From Zerene cesonia (taxonomy: Eukaryota > Arthropoda > Insecta > Lepidoptera > Pieridae): a DNA stretch of 64,000 nt. Position 1 is the stretch's first letter, and every line of letters starts with the position of its first letter. Both the position numbers and the translations under genes were made by a program. The DNA is taken from positions 5,890,001 to 5,954,000 of the forward strand of contig NC_052107.1 in the NCBI RefSeq assembly GCF_012273895.1, given 5' to 3'. The notes beneath the pieces were generated by a model. The model worked only from the letters and a program-made list of their open reading frames with translations. It had not been told where the DNA came from and did no database searches. Of the stretch, positions 37,111-47,251 are shown one piece after another.

Positions 37111-38830
37111 TTTTTTTTACTTTTATTCGCCCGTTACTTGTATTCGCCCACGCTAAACCTATAACTTATATTATGCTGATAACTTGTTATACGTATACCA
37201 TCAATACCATCTGCTTGCTCCATTGTAAACTGAATCGGGAATAAAAATATAAAGAAAGAAGAAGTCTTCGGCGCCAAAAGATCAATAGTTTTGGCAGCTA
37301 CTAGGCAGCAACGTAAATCATTATTTCCTGTATTATATTAGAATAGAGAACGTCGAGGTAAAAGTTGTTACTTGACATATTTAGAAATTAATATCAGTAT
37401 AAGATCAAAGGTTGTAGTTTCAAGCAAATCATTGAAGATTACCTTCATGTAAATTCTAAGATATTAAAATGATTAATCGTTTGAATGAGACACTGATTCA
37501 TTATTTACCTTATCAATTATTTTACCTTGCAAAACCTAGTCGTAACTCGATATAAGGTTAATTCATAAAACGAAGAACCGATTACCGTAGTTGGTTTAGA
37601 AAATATAAATTAATACAAAATAACACAGAACATAGAGCACAGGCAACCAAAAAGTTTGTACACTAAACTTACGTTTTAAAAATATTCAATAAAATTATAA
37701 TATCCCGTAATTGTTAAAGATATGTGTATATATATAGCAGAAAATGCATTACGAAACTCATAAAGAGTAATTATTATAACTGAATAGAATCATGTCAACT
37801 ATGATAACCGCATATTTGTTTTGAACCGGAGGCCTTGAGATTTTGTAAGATAACTTATATTACCTGCGATTGCTCAATTGAACACTTCATGAATCAAATA
37901 TCTAGGTAACCTACCTATTCAAGTATCTCGAGATACAACTCAAAATTTATAGTATTGCTTCCGAAACGTTACTATTTTGTAACTTAAGTACACATTATTT
38001 ATAAATGGTTATTTATCACTAACTTTTATTTCGACTTCGCTCGCGTGGTCAAAGGAATGTCAAATGTAGGTAGGCACAAATACTAAATGCGAATTTTAAA
38101 TTTGGGGATAAAGGTTTTTTTGCCTGATGAGACCTTTTCTTTTTTCTATAATTTAATATACCAATTCTAACAGACTTTCACGATGCTCGAGTAAATCCAC
38201 GTTTGCCTTATTAGGCACAGTAAGGCCTCTCCTAACATATTGGTGCCGATTCTAATAGTCTTTATTTTGTCTTTAATCTTTCGCAGCGGGAGCTAAAATT
38301 GTGCCGAGGCATGCTCGAGTCCTACATCAAAAATGTCCACCGATCATGTCATATCCACTATTTTGTCTATGTTTTATATCTTTTTCTCGTTCTTAAATTG
38401 TGGCAAAAATCAATTTATGATTATTAGATAAAATCTGCTTGTAATGAACTGGCAGCTAGTCTCGCCTTTGGCCTACTAGACTCGGGACATAAAATATAGG
38501 CCATGACATTAACAAAAGTAATATTGTTACAATAAATTTCAAAACCGCCTTGGTACATCCAGACATTATTCCTTGCACCCTCACAAACAATACCGCTTTG
38601 TAATATTACATTAATATCTATAAATAATGTATCCATTGTCGTACAGCTTTATGTTTATATATTTGATTGTAGCTGAAAATGAATGAATTTCGTAGGAGTT
38701 ACCAACAAACAACAATAACCATAAATCGAGTAAATATAATTAACGGCGTGTGCTAATTACACATTTTTACCTCATCCTATGGGCTTATCAATTGTTTAAA
38801 GTATTGCAACGTAAAAATTGTTTAAATAGA
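37111..38830. other. Gene-free DNA upstream of the secreted-protein gene
   Basis: Contains a small RTE-like remnant (near 38030-38060) and a low-AT patch at 38430-38600 of repeat-like appearance. No gene supported. Confidence 0.45.
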
Positions 38831-38836
38831 ATGATG

Positions 38837-38873
38837 TATAAAACCATGGATATTTAATACAGACACCATTAGT
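38837..38873 (+). promoter_or_regulatory. TATA box and initiator-like site of the secreted-protein gene
   Basis: TATAAAA at 38837-38843 is followed 26 bases later by TTAGT (38869-38873), close to the arthropod initiator TCAGT. The spacing is right for a TATA-driven start, leaving a 5' UTR of about 65 bases before the ATG at 38937. A TATA promoter fits a tissue-specific, highly expressed secreted protein. Confidence 0.5.
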
Positions 38874-38936
38874 GTCACGAAATTGTAGGAGACATTGGAA
38901 TTTTATTAGAGAAAAATAGTGCAGAAGCTCGCTACA

Positions 38937-40843
38937 ATGAAGTTCCTTGTGTTTATACTTTTCATAGGATTGGTAAGTACGATAGCTTAAGAGTTATAAC
39001 GTCAAATAATTAATATGTATATTAATAATATTATTTATTACACATTTATAAAACCAAATTTATTATACTGTTCTTTTGCTACTTAATTTCAAAAAGTTAT
39101 AGCAGAATAACTCAGTACCAAACTTTTTTGTTATGATAATATACCTATAAGAATGTACAAACATAACATGTGTAAATAATTAATTCATAAATGCTTAATC
39201 GTAATCGTATCGACGATGATATGTGATATACGATGCGGTGATGATAAAAAAAAACATTTCAAAAATTTTTCACATACTGAAAGGTAGCTAGGTAAATTGG
39301 TACATTACATTAATTAAAAAAAAATATGGTACGGATGAGACATATTCTTGAAATAATAATTTAAGTGAGCGCAATAAAATTAAATGCTTTTTTACTATAT
39401 AGTAAAATAATACCAGCCTTTCGCCACGGCTTCGTCCGTGGTACGTTTTTCTCTCCATAGGAACCTTCCTTGAGTCATAACAAAAATATTTAAAAAGTAT
39501 TAGCCGATTTGATCGGTCGGCTCTCAAGTTTTACCCTTCGCAACACTTGTGGATTTTTTTATATACTTTTTACCCATCAACTGAAAAAAAGCTGAAATTT
39601 AAGTTTAAGAATACTAAATTTTCACAATTATTTTATTTCCATGAAAAATAATAGATGTGTTTTCTGTTTATATAAAATCAGGTGTCTACATCCCTTGGGA
39701 ATCCTGATTCGTCTCTGTCACTGCGCCAACGTCGTGACGTCGACATTTTGGCGAACACTAAGTAAATTTTCTATCTTATATATTTCCACGAATTTCTAAT
39801 AATAGCTTAATCATATAATAATTAGCATAATTAATTAGCAGAGCATAGGTACAACGATTTGTCAATGTATTGTACACTTGTCTTCTAGGGGTCTCATACA
39901 AGAATTAATAACAAATCTTCAAAATTCTGCTCAACAAGCGAGGGCTGCCATAAAAACTTTTATTAAGGGTATTCAGCAACAGATAACACTCTTTAAACAA
40001 AAGGTTCAACAAGATTTACAAAAATTGAAAGACAGCATCCTAGAATCTATCAAGAACATAACCAACAAAATTACATCAACTGGACCGGCCATTATCGGAT
40101 GCATCAAGGTAGCTAGCTATATATAATAAATGTATGTTGTTTTATAATTGTATATAATAAATTATAAATAATAATAATTGACTGCATTTTTTATGGTGCT
40201 TATATCAAGATTTATCCAGCCGGAGAATTTGATATTACTCAAATACCTACTGTATCAAAATATAACGGAATTACAAATTTGAAATGTTTCAGAATGGCCG
40301 CGAAGCAGTTGAACAATTATTTGCAAAGGCTCACGAAAAGTCTAACAAATGTGCCGATGATAGAGTTTTGTACATTAACAAAATGGTGGATGATCTATCT
40401 TCCTTATGCGATGGTGCTGCTAATTATACAAGTATCGCTGTGAAAAGTATGCAAAGCTGCAACGAGAATAATTCGGGACTCTTAAGCGTAGGACGCTGCC
40501 TCGGAAGTCTAGTAGTCAAAACGGAATACAAGGGAGTGATGTTCGCTGCACAGAGTTCTCTCATGGTAACTATGATTACTTACTTTATTCAACACTTTAA
40601 TCGTTTCAAATTTAAAAGTCAATTTTTACAAACAGGATATGGCTGTGTGTGTATAAAATTTCAAAGTTCCATATCTATATGTGTAGGAGAAAAGTAAGGA
40701 GAACTCGTATACATATTCAATGTAATACTTTTACATATTCAATGCATTATTTGTAAATTAAAAATATTAATATTATTATCTCCTTTAAGGGGAAAGAACA
40801 AACACGATTTTTAAGCAAAAATTCAAAAAAGACATTTTATTAA
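38937..40843 (+). CDS. Small secreted protein with signal peptide and furin-type site (five exons)
   Basis: I do not recognise this family. Exons by GT-AG splicing with matching phases are 38937-38972, 39682-39761, 39889-40108, 40293-40565 and, less surely, 40790-40843, giving about 220 residues. Residues 1-18 form a hydrophobic signal peptide (MKFLVFILFIGL then VSTSLG). RQRR at 27-30 fits the furin consensus RX(K/R)R, so a short propeptide may be removed. Residues 40-105 are rich in Q, K, I and L and look like a long amphipathic helix or coiled coil. Exon 4 adds four cysteines, and exon 3 has one near its end. A TATAAAA box lies about 95 bases before the start codon. The last exon is uncertain: if the intron after 40565 is retained, the frame ends at 40697, followed by ATTAAA. 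The layout suggests an extracellular (haemolymph, gut or silk-type) protein; that is inference. Confidence 0.75.
39410..39560. mobile_element. RTE-like repeat fragment in intron 1 of the secreted-protein gene
   Basis: Diverged relative of the repeat at 30748: CTTTCGCCACGGCTTCGTCC, then GGAACCTTCCTTGAGTCATA and AAGTATTAGCCGATTTGATC. Confidence 0.4.
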
Positions 40844-40853
40844 TATATATATA

Positions 40854-41036
40854 TTATGCTTCATAGATTTCGCGAATCAACTTATCTCTCGTGACGTTGC
40901 CGGCTGCTTTGGAAGTGTGCTCTGGAACAAGTCTACTCTCAATTGGCTCCGAGGCCAGAACAATCGTGTCTGATGTGGCCACTTGTTCCTTTTCTTCTAT
41001 TTTTTCTTCACCAAATTCTTCTTCATAAACACACTT
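40854..41036 (-). CDS. Terminal coding exon of an unrecognised minus-strand gene
   Basis: The minus strand reads open for 60 codons to a TAA at 40854-40856. It begins KKCVYEEEFGEE, continues with an acidic stretch and ends TRDKLIREIYEA. A splice acceptor ending in CTCAAG lies just upstream at 41037-41042. AATAAA (minus, 40836-40841) sits 12 bases past the stop, as expected for a 3' end. The composition (high GC for this region, charged and helical) contrasts with its AT-rich surroundings and supports coding. No upstream exon could be joined with certainty; the nearest candidate is the membrane-type frame at 41273-41404. The frame also stays open back through the acceptor for about 12 further codons, so the 5' boundary may differ. 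Function unknown. Confidence 0.5.
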   Translation of the reverse strand, partial: KCVYEEEFGEEKIEEKEQVATSDTIVLASEPIESRLVPEHTSKAAGNVTRDKLIREIYEA

Positions 41037-41272
41037 CTTGAGAATGATAAATCGAAATTGTATTGAAATTATTTATTTGTTTTATCTATAAATTCATTAA
41101 AGAATATGAAATTATATTTTAATATTATTTCTTTATTTTCATCATCTATGTAACAAATAGTTATCTTGCACAGTATTAGTATTTATTCAGTCGTGAATTT
41201 CGAATAAGAATGAAAAGATATAACTACTATTCAGTTATTTAATGTCTTATTATAACTGACAGATTTTCATCA

Positions 41273-41404
41273 TTAACCTAATTCAAAGAAACGCAATGAT
41301 ATCTTCCAAAGCAAGATAACGTAAAACACTAAAGTAATACCTGTACCTAATAATAGTAACTGATATATTTTCGTACGACCTTTTCCAACAGTATCTTTTT
41401 TACT
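41273..41404 (-). other. Open frame encoding a possible transmembrane segment; candidate exon
   Basis: Between the first SDR gene and the terminal exon at 40854-41036, the minus strand has a 43-codon frame without a Met. It starts with a basic stretch (KKDTVGKGRTK) and runs into a hydrophobic segment of about 20 residues (LLLLGTGITLVFYVILLW) before a stop. It could be an exon of the same small membrane-protein gene as the terminal exon. However, none of the donors inside it has the phase needed to join that exon, so the link is unproven and the frame may be chance. Confidence 0.2.
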
Positions 41405-41433
41405 TTAATTATGATGGAATATAAAATGGAGGT

Positions 41434-42207
41434 TTAACGTGGGCACATGACATGACGGCCGCCGTCTACAGGCAAAGTCGCTCCTGTCATGTTACTGGCT
41501 GCATCACTTGCCAAGAATGTAATTACTGAAGACACCTCTTTTGCTTCTCCCGCTCTACCTAAAACATGCGTTTCAGAGCATTTTTTCAAAAAAGCCTCAT
41601 ATTCTTGTTCACTCATACCTCCTCGCATATGAATTCCAGTAACAATCACTCCAGGGTTGACGGAATTAACACGAACTCCTTTCGGGCCCAATTCTAATGC
41701 CACACATTTTGTGAATTGATCTAAAGCAGCTTTTGACACACAATACGCAAGAATATCTGGAAATGATCGTAAACCAGTCACACTTGATACATTTACTATG
41801 TTGCCTTTACTTTTAATGAGATAGGGAACAGCTAGCATTGTTAAATAATAAGGTGTTCGCATATTAGTCGTCATGATGCTATCAAATTGTTCTAATGAAG
41901 TATTTTCTATTGATCCCGTGCCAAAAATACCAGCATTGTTAACGAGGACATCAAGCCGATCGAAGCGCTTGAAACTTTCCTCAAATAGTTTTTCAACTTC
42001 GCTTTCCTTATTTAGATCACAAATAATTGTTAAGGGTTTAAGTTTTTTTGGTGACAATTCCTCGCACTGTTTAGCAACTTCCTCTAAATTTGTTTTGTTC
42101 CTTCCAGTTATAATTAGACTTGCTCCTAGTTTTGAAAAGTCCAATGCCGTTTCGACTCCAATGCCTGAACTGGCGCCAGTAATGAGTACAACTTTTCCGT
42201 CAAACAT
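41434..42207 (-). CDS. Short-chain dehydrogenase/reductase (classical SDR, FabG-like), copy 1
   Basis: Cytosolic-type NAD(P)H-dependent oxidoreductase of 257 residues, the usual length for a classical SDR. Seen in the translation: cofactor motif TGASSGIG at 10-17, basic Arg36 after strand 2 (TGRN, suggesting NADPH), acidic D64, NNAG at 90-93, catalytic Asn115, Ser142, Tyr155 and Lys159 (YCVSK), then NPG and the C-terminal VDGG. The frame is open upstream to 42240, but I start it at the ATG at 42205-42207. A splice acceptor (TTTGCAG) lies 5 bases before it, and this start gives exactly the same length as the neighbouring copy. There is no intron in the coding part. Insect relatives are usually annotated as FabG-like or 'uncharacterized oxidoreductase'; the substrate cannot be told from sequence. 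Tandem paralogue at 44820-45593, same strand. Confidence 0.9.
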   Translation of the reverse strand: MFDGKVVLITGASSGIGVETALDFSKLGASLIITGRNKTNLEEVAKQCEELSPKKLKPLTIICDLNKESEVEKLFEESFKRFDRLDVLVNNAGIFGTGSIENTSLEQFDSIMTTNMRTPYYLTMLAVPYLIKSKGNIVNVSSVTGLRSFPDILAYCVSKAALDQFTKCVALELGPKGVRVNSVNPGVIVTGIHMRGGMSEQEYEAFLKKCSETHVLGRAGEAKEVSSVITFLASDAASNMTGATLPVDGGRHVMCPR

Positions 42208-42284
42208 GTTACCTGCAAACGAATTGTTTATATTTATCAAAGCATATGTATAAGAAAATAACAGAAAAGAGCGTATATGTCACT

Positions 42285-42399
42285 GAAAGGCTAGCAAAGG
42301 ACCTGTAACACCTCAAGTGTTACAAGTGTTTTTGGGCGGTGGTGACCACTTAACATTGATGGCCCATCTGCTCCTTTGCTTGCACTGCCATAAAAAAAA
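42285..42399 (+). mobile_element. Dispersed SINE/LINE tail with 'TTTTTGGGCGGTGGTGA' block
   Basis: Ends GGGCGGTGGTGACCACTTAA, GGCCCATCTGCTCCTTTGC, then CCATAAAAAAAA, a 3' end very common in Lepidoptera. It lies just upstream of the first SDR gene. Confidence 0.5.
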
Positions 42400-42411
42400 T
42401 AGTAAACTTAA

Positions 42412-42650
42412 TTTTTTTATGTCATCGTCGGCAATGGAGCTGGAGATGTGGGTCGTCTGATGGCTAGACCACCGCTCATGAACATTTGGAGAGGCGTAAG
42501 GTCGATTGCATACCTTACGCCTCTCAAATGGTCTACCGAAATTGAAAAAGGATCAAGAAAGGATTGAGGAGAGTAATAAAGGAAAGGACTGGGAAGGGTA
42601 TGGAAAAGGATATGGGTCTCCGGCTCTCCCACTCACCGAACGAAACACAG
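42412..42650 (-). mobile_element. Metulj/HaSE-like SINE, 5'-truncated
   Basis: Reverse copy with T-tail, TGTCATCGTCGGCAATGGAG, ATGAACATTTGGAGAGGCG, a purine-rich middle and CTCCGGCTCTCCCACTCACC. It stops at the GAAACACAG block, so about 100 bases of the 5' end are missing. Confidence 0.65.
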
Positions 42651-42847
42651 TACGTATATCACACATTTAATGTATTTTATTTATTTGTGACTGAATCGTT
42701 AATAAATTACCATTTACCTATAGCTATAATTAAAAATATAAATATAATGGTAAACAAATGATTTTTAAAAATACAGTTTTGTTAAAAAATTTTAACTTAT
42801 TCCAAGCCCCTATATTAGAATTAGATAGTACATCACAAAATATTATA

Positions 42848-42962
42848 TGTCACAGTGCAGCAATGGAGTTGGTGGGACGCCTGATGGTAAGCGCTACCAC
42901 CGCCCATGAACAGTTGGAGAGGCATAAGGTCCATTGCAGACCTTACGCCTCTACAAATGGAT
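42848..42962 (-). mobile_element. Metulj/HaSE-like SINE, 3' fragment
   Basis: Only the 3' third remains, in reverse: AATGGAGTTGGTGGGACGCC, TAAGCGCTACCACCGCCCAT, CCTTACGCCTCTACAAATGG. Confidence 0.6.
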
Positions 42963-43615
42963 AAAATGTTATAAAAATATTTTAATGTCTATGATGTACT
43001 TACTTTTTAATCACGACTATATAACACAACGTTTAACTTTGAAGTCCAAAGTAACTATACAATATTATATTTTTGAAGCAGTGATAATATATACTTTAGC
43101 CGTTCCTAGACATGGTCATGCAGCATGACATGCATTACTTACTGATATAGGTGATGATCGTTTAAACTTTATTTTAATGATTGAAATGAATGACACTATG
43201 ATTTTTTTGGTCATTCATGAAGCATGACAATTCACATTAACGCATATCACTCTGCGTGTTCGTTTAAGGACGACTAAAAATATATCGCGATATCTACATA
43301 ACATTGTTTTAAACAAATAATATTACATATTTCTTGTATTCTTTTTGATAAGATTAAATTACATTGTGTGAATTGGCTCCGTAGTTTATTATAAATTAAA
43401 TTTTAATTGAAGGTTTTAAAAAATCGTACCTAATGATTAATATCTAAACACCTAACTATTTTCCCATAAGAGAAGAAAAGTTTTTTTTTAAACTGTATTT
43501 TAATTTGATGTATAGGTAGGTGCTAATATTTGTCTTTTATTGTTTGATTGAACGCGAAATAAAACAATTTTTAACGGATTTGAAACGCGATATACTCATA
43601 ACATATTATTTAATA

Positions 43616-43811
43616 TCCTTTTCCTTACCCTTCCCAGTCCTTTCTTCATTCCTGTCGTCAATTCTTACTTAATCCCTTTTCAGCTTCAAGTCGGCAATCC
43701 ATTTGTATAGTGAATAAGTGAGCTCTCCAAATGTTCATGGGCGGTGGTAGCGCTTACCATCAGGCGACCCACCAGCTCCATGGCCGACTATGACATAACA
43801 AAAAAAAAAAT
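43616..43811 (+). mobile_element. Metulj/HaSE-like SINE, 5'-truncated
   Basis: Starts in the pyrimidine-rich middle (CTTTTCCTTACCCTTCCCAG) and runs through CAAATGTTCATGGGCGGTGG to an A-rich tail. Confidence 0.65.
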
Positions 43812-44024
43812 TAAACCCGACATTTCGAATACAACAGCGAGCCTGGACCCGGGAAGACCAATCTTTGAAAACTGAACGTCAGCCATGAGACGTCTGGTGA
43901 TACTGGGTTCTCTGGGTTCTTGCTCTATTACATTTTTATGTCTTGCAATTTAAGAGTGATCTCACTTTTGGTTATTCAATTACAATTTAATCCTGATCAA
44001 AAACATGTTTCAAATCTTTTAATG

Positions 44025-44330
44025 TGGCAGTCGAGGGAGCTTTGACACGAATTGGGCCAGCTCACACAGGTTAAGTACCACACCGTTGCAGAAGACCGGC
44101 GTGAAATAGTAGCATGCTATTGTATTTCATACGGTGAGTGGGGGAGCCGGAGCCCCTTTTCCTTTCCAAGTCCATTCCTTATTTCCAGACATCCTTTCCT
44201 TGTTTTTTTCCCCTTAAAAGCGGGTGGCGCATTCGCAGAGAAACTTCTCCTGCGAGTGATTATGGCGGTGATCACTTACCTCAGGCAACCACCATTCAGT
44301 TGCTCGTTATGGCATGAAAAATCTACAAGT
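44025..44330 (+). mobile_element. Metulj/HaSE-like SINE, diverged
   Basis: 5' half is clear (CACGAATTGGGCCAGCTCAC, GTGAGTGGGGGAGCCGGAG). The 3' half is closer to the other tail type (TATGGCGGTGATCACTTACC), suggesting a composite or a different subfamily. Confidence 0.6.
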
Positions 44331-44819
44331 TAACTACAACGCCAAAGGTTGTACTAACGAATTTTAGGTTCACCACAATGACATACTACTAAAGTGAAGT
44401 GTAGATTAAAATCTAATTATTATATAATATACGAATTATTGCTTGTTTAAATTTTTTTTTTAATCATTAATCATATATTAATCATAATTTGTGGCTTTAC
44501 CACACCTGGTAAACCAATACTGTAAAATTTTAAATTAGTAAAATAGGTAATATGTCGCCAATTTCTCATATTGCATTAGTCTGATATCAGAGCAAAAAAA
44601 TAAAATAAATACACACCATTCATACAGTTTAAATAAATTTAAAACACAATAAGAATTCAATATATTTATTATATTAGGAAATATTTAGATGTTAGATTTA
44701 AATTAAAACAAATATAAGTAAATAAACAATAAAAGGATAGTTAACATATATGCATTATTCTATATACATTGTAAAAAGTAAAAACATACACAAACTTTGT
44801 ATAATCGAGTCATATCACA

Positions 44820-45593
44820 TTATCGTGGACACATTGCATGACGCCCGCCGTCAACTGGAAGAGTAGCTCCTGTGATATTACTTGCTGCATCACTAGCTAA
44901 AAACACTATAACTGATGATACTTCTTTTGCATCACCCGGTCTACCTAAAGCATGAGTTTCAGCACACTTCTTAAGAAATGCTTCATATTCTTCTGTATTC
45001 ATGCCTCCTTTTTTGTGGAGACCAGTTGTTATTACTCCGGGATTCACTGCATTCACTCGGACACCCTTTTGTCCTAATTCTAAAGCAACACATCTTGTAA
45101 ACTGATCCAAAGCCGATTTGGACATGCAGTAAGCCAAAACATTTGGGAATGACCTCATTCCAGTTACACTCGACACATTCACAATATTCCCTCGACTTTC
45201 AATAAGATATGGGGTTGCTAACATGGTCAAATAGTATGGCCCACGGACATTAGTGTTCATAACCCTGTCATATTGTTCTAATGATGTAGATTCTATTGTC
45301 CCAGATTCTAATACACCTGCATTGTTGACTAGAACATCTAACTTGGTGAACTGAGAAATTGTTTTGTTTATAATATTTGCCACATCATTTTCACTATTCA
45401 TGTCTGCAATAATGGTAAGAGGTTCTAGTTTCTGAGGTGAAATCTCTTGACACAGTTTAGCTACATTATCCAAGTTGACTTTGTTCCGTCCTGTAATAAC
45501 CAATTTTGCTCCAAGTTTGGAAAATTCTATTGCTGTCTCAGATCCAATTCCAGAACTGGCTCCAGTTATAAGTACAACTTTGTCTGTAAACAT
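44820..45593 (-). CDS. Short-chain dehydrogenase/reductase (classical SDR, FabG-like), copy 2
   Basis: Second SDR, 257 residues, aligning without gaps to the copy at 41434-42207 and about 73% identical by eye. All active-site elements are kept: TGASSGIG (10-17), Arg36, NNAG (90-93), Asn115, Ser142, Tyr155 and Lys159 (YCMSK), NPG, VDGG. Differences cluster at residues 63-84, 94-102 and around 195-204, the last being the substrate-loop region of classical SDRs, so the two may differ in substrate. An in-frame ATG exists at 45630-45632, but a good acceptor (CCCTTTCCAG) lies between it and the ATG at 45591-45593, which mirrors copy 1. I therefore chose the inner start and infer a 5' UTR intron in both genes. 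Strand, spacing and intron position show tandem duplication. Confidence 0.92.
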   Translation of the reverse strand: MFTDKVVLITGASSGIGSETAIEFSKLGAKLVITGRNKVNLDNVAKLCQEISPQKLEPLTIIADMNSENDVANIINKTISQFTKLDVLVNNAGVLESGTIESTSLEQYDRVMNTNVRGPYYLTMLATPYLIESRGNIVNVSSVTGMRSFPNVLAYCMSKSALDQFTRCVALELGQKGVRVNAVNPGVITTGLHKKGGMNTEEYEAFLKKCAETHALGRPGDAKEVSSVIVFLASDAASNITGATLPVDGGRHAMCPR

Positions 45594-45639
45594 TCTGCTT
45601 GGTAATCTGGAAAGGGAAATGAAATGGGACATTTATTTT

Positions 45640-47250
45640 AAGTACCTATATACAATAAAGTTCTACAGACGTAAGCGACAATCACAAAGACAATGTTTAA
45701 TATTTGTAAAGTATATATATATAATAATAGTATAAATAAATATATAAAAATAAATATATATAATATATTATTATAATAATTTAATATACATTCAAAAATG
45801 ATTTCAACAAAACTGTCACTATTTATCCCAAATCCTGGCTTTTTTAAATAATTGAGATTCTGCTAAAAATTTTAAGTTTTCTATTAAGATTATAAATTAT
45901 TATACTCAAACATTTAGTGGAGAGGTTTTTAGTATTCTGTGAAATAAAAAAAATATGCAATAAAAAAATAAATAACAAAATACAAATCCTTTTTTTCATA
46001 AGCAACTTGCCACACCATAGTTATTGGTGGTGGTTGGGTGTGGGTGACCCCCTATAATAACAATGGTGGACTACGGAATTTTTTTGAAGTATATGTGATT
46101 GTATTAGTTACCTTAACTTAAAGGTGTATATTCTTTGAAGATAAAATATATACCAATATTTTTGTTATTATTTCGAGTAGCGATTAGGATTTTTTAAAAT
46201 ATTCGAGACAGGACCAAAGCTAGTGCCTATATCTAACCAAGTAACCAAAACTGATGATGAAGGTATTTTTTATATAAGGTACTTTATTCTTTTATGATGG
46301 ACGCAGATCACAGATTACAGATGAAGAAGTTAGAACTAGTTACTACCGACTACGTAAGATGTAGACGACGATTGACGTGACAAGAGTCAGGTCTACCACC
46401 TAGGCACATGCCATAGAGTAAAGTAATCATATAATAATTAGCATGGCCTAGTAGATATATAAACAAGACGCAGCTGGTAGCTATAAGCTGACCGAAAATT
46501 TGCGGCTGAAAAAGGGTCCGAACGAGGGAGATACCTAATGAAGAGGAAATGTTACAATAAGTCCCTTTCCACATGTAATATAAAAATATATAATAAATTA
46601 ATCATGACCACCGGTTCGGAAAACTATTTCTAATATATTAATTTATTTAAATAAGGGTGCATTGACATTTTCGTTATAGATTATTTCTGAAAGAATAGCC
46701 ATAGTTTACGAAATAAATTGATTTACTGACCTTATATATAAAATATAAGTAACGTTGAACAACTAATGACTAAATACTAATGAGGTGTAGGATCTCAGTA
46801 CCTACCTGAAATGATCATCAATAGTCTTAATTTCTTAATGGATGAAAAATATTAATGTAATTTTAAATTAAAATAGCTTATATTATCTATGACTGTAAAA
46901 CATTAAGGCATTTTGTTAGGACACTTCATAGATTATAGATAGAGGTCCTGTATCTATGGCATATATATTTCTTATCCTATATGTATGGCTTACCGATTAA
47001 AAAAATAAAGCTTGACAGTTTGCCATACACATGATTAATTTTGACATTAACTAATGCTGTTGTTGCCTGTTCGTGAAAAGGTCGACAAAAAATTGATTAA
47101 TTTTAACTCTCAAGATTTATCTAAACGATTGCAATAAAATTACTACGAACTCAATGATGTACCTATGACATTAGTAAATGCTTTATGCAAATTTGTCATT
47201 TGATCTTGTATCGTATACATAAGAGTACTGTGTTGTTTGGGGACTAAAAC
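45640..47250. other. Intergenic region between SDR copy 2 and DNAJC8 (divergent)
   Basis: AT-rich, with TA-rich simple sequence at 45710-45790 and an unclassified patch at 46310-46575 bearing AATAAA on the minus strand (46285 region). It must hold the promoters of both divergent genes and the 5' UTR exon of the SDR gene, none of which I can pinpoint. Confidence 0.5.
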
Positions 47251-47251
47251 A

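Noticed and set aside
41873..42253. 126-codon plus-strand frame
   Set aside because: Antisense shadow of SDR copy 1; 45475-45735 is the same for copy 2.
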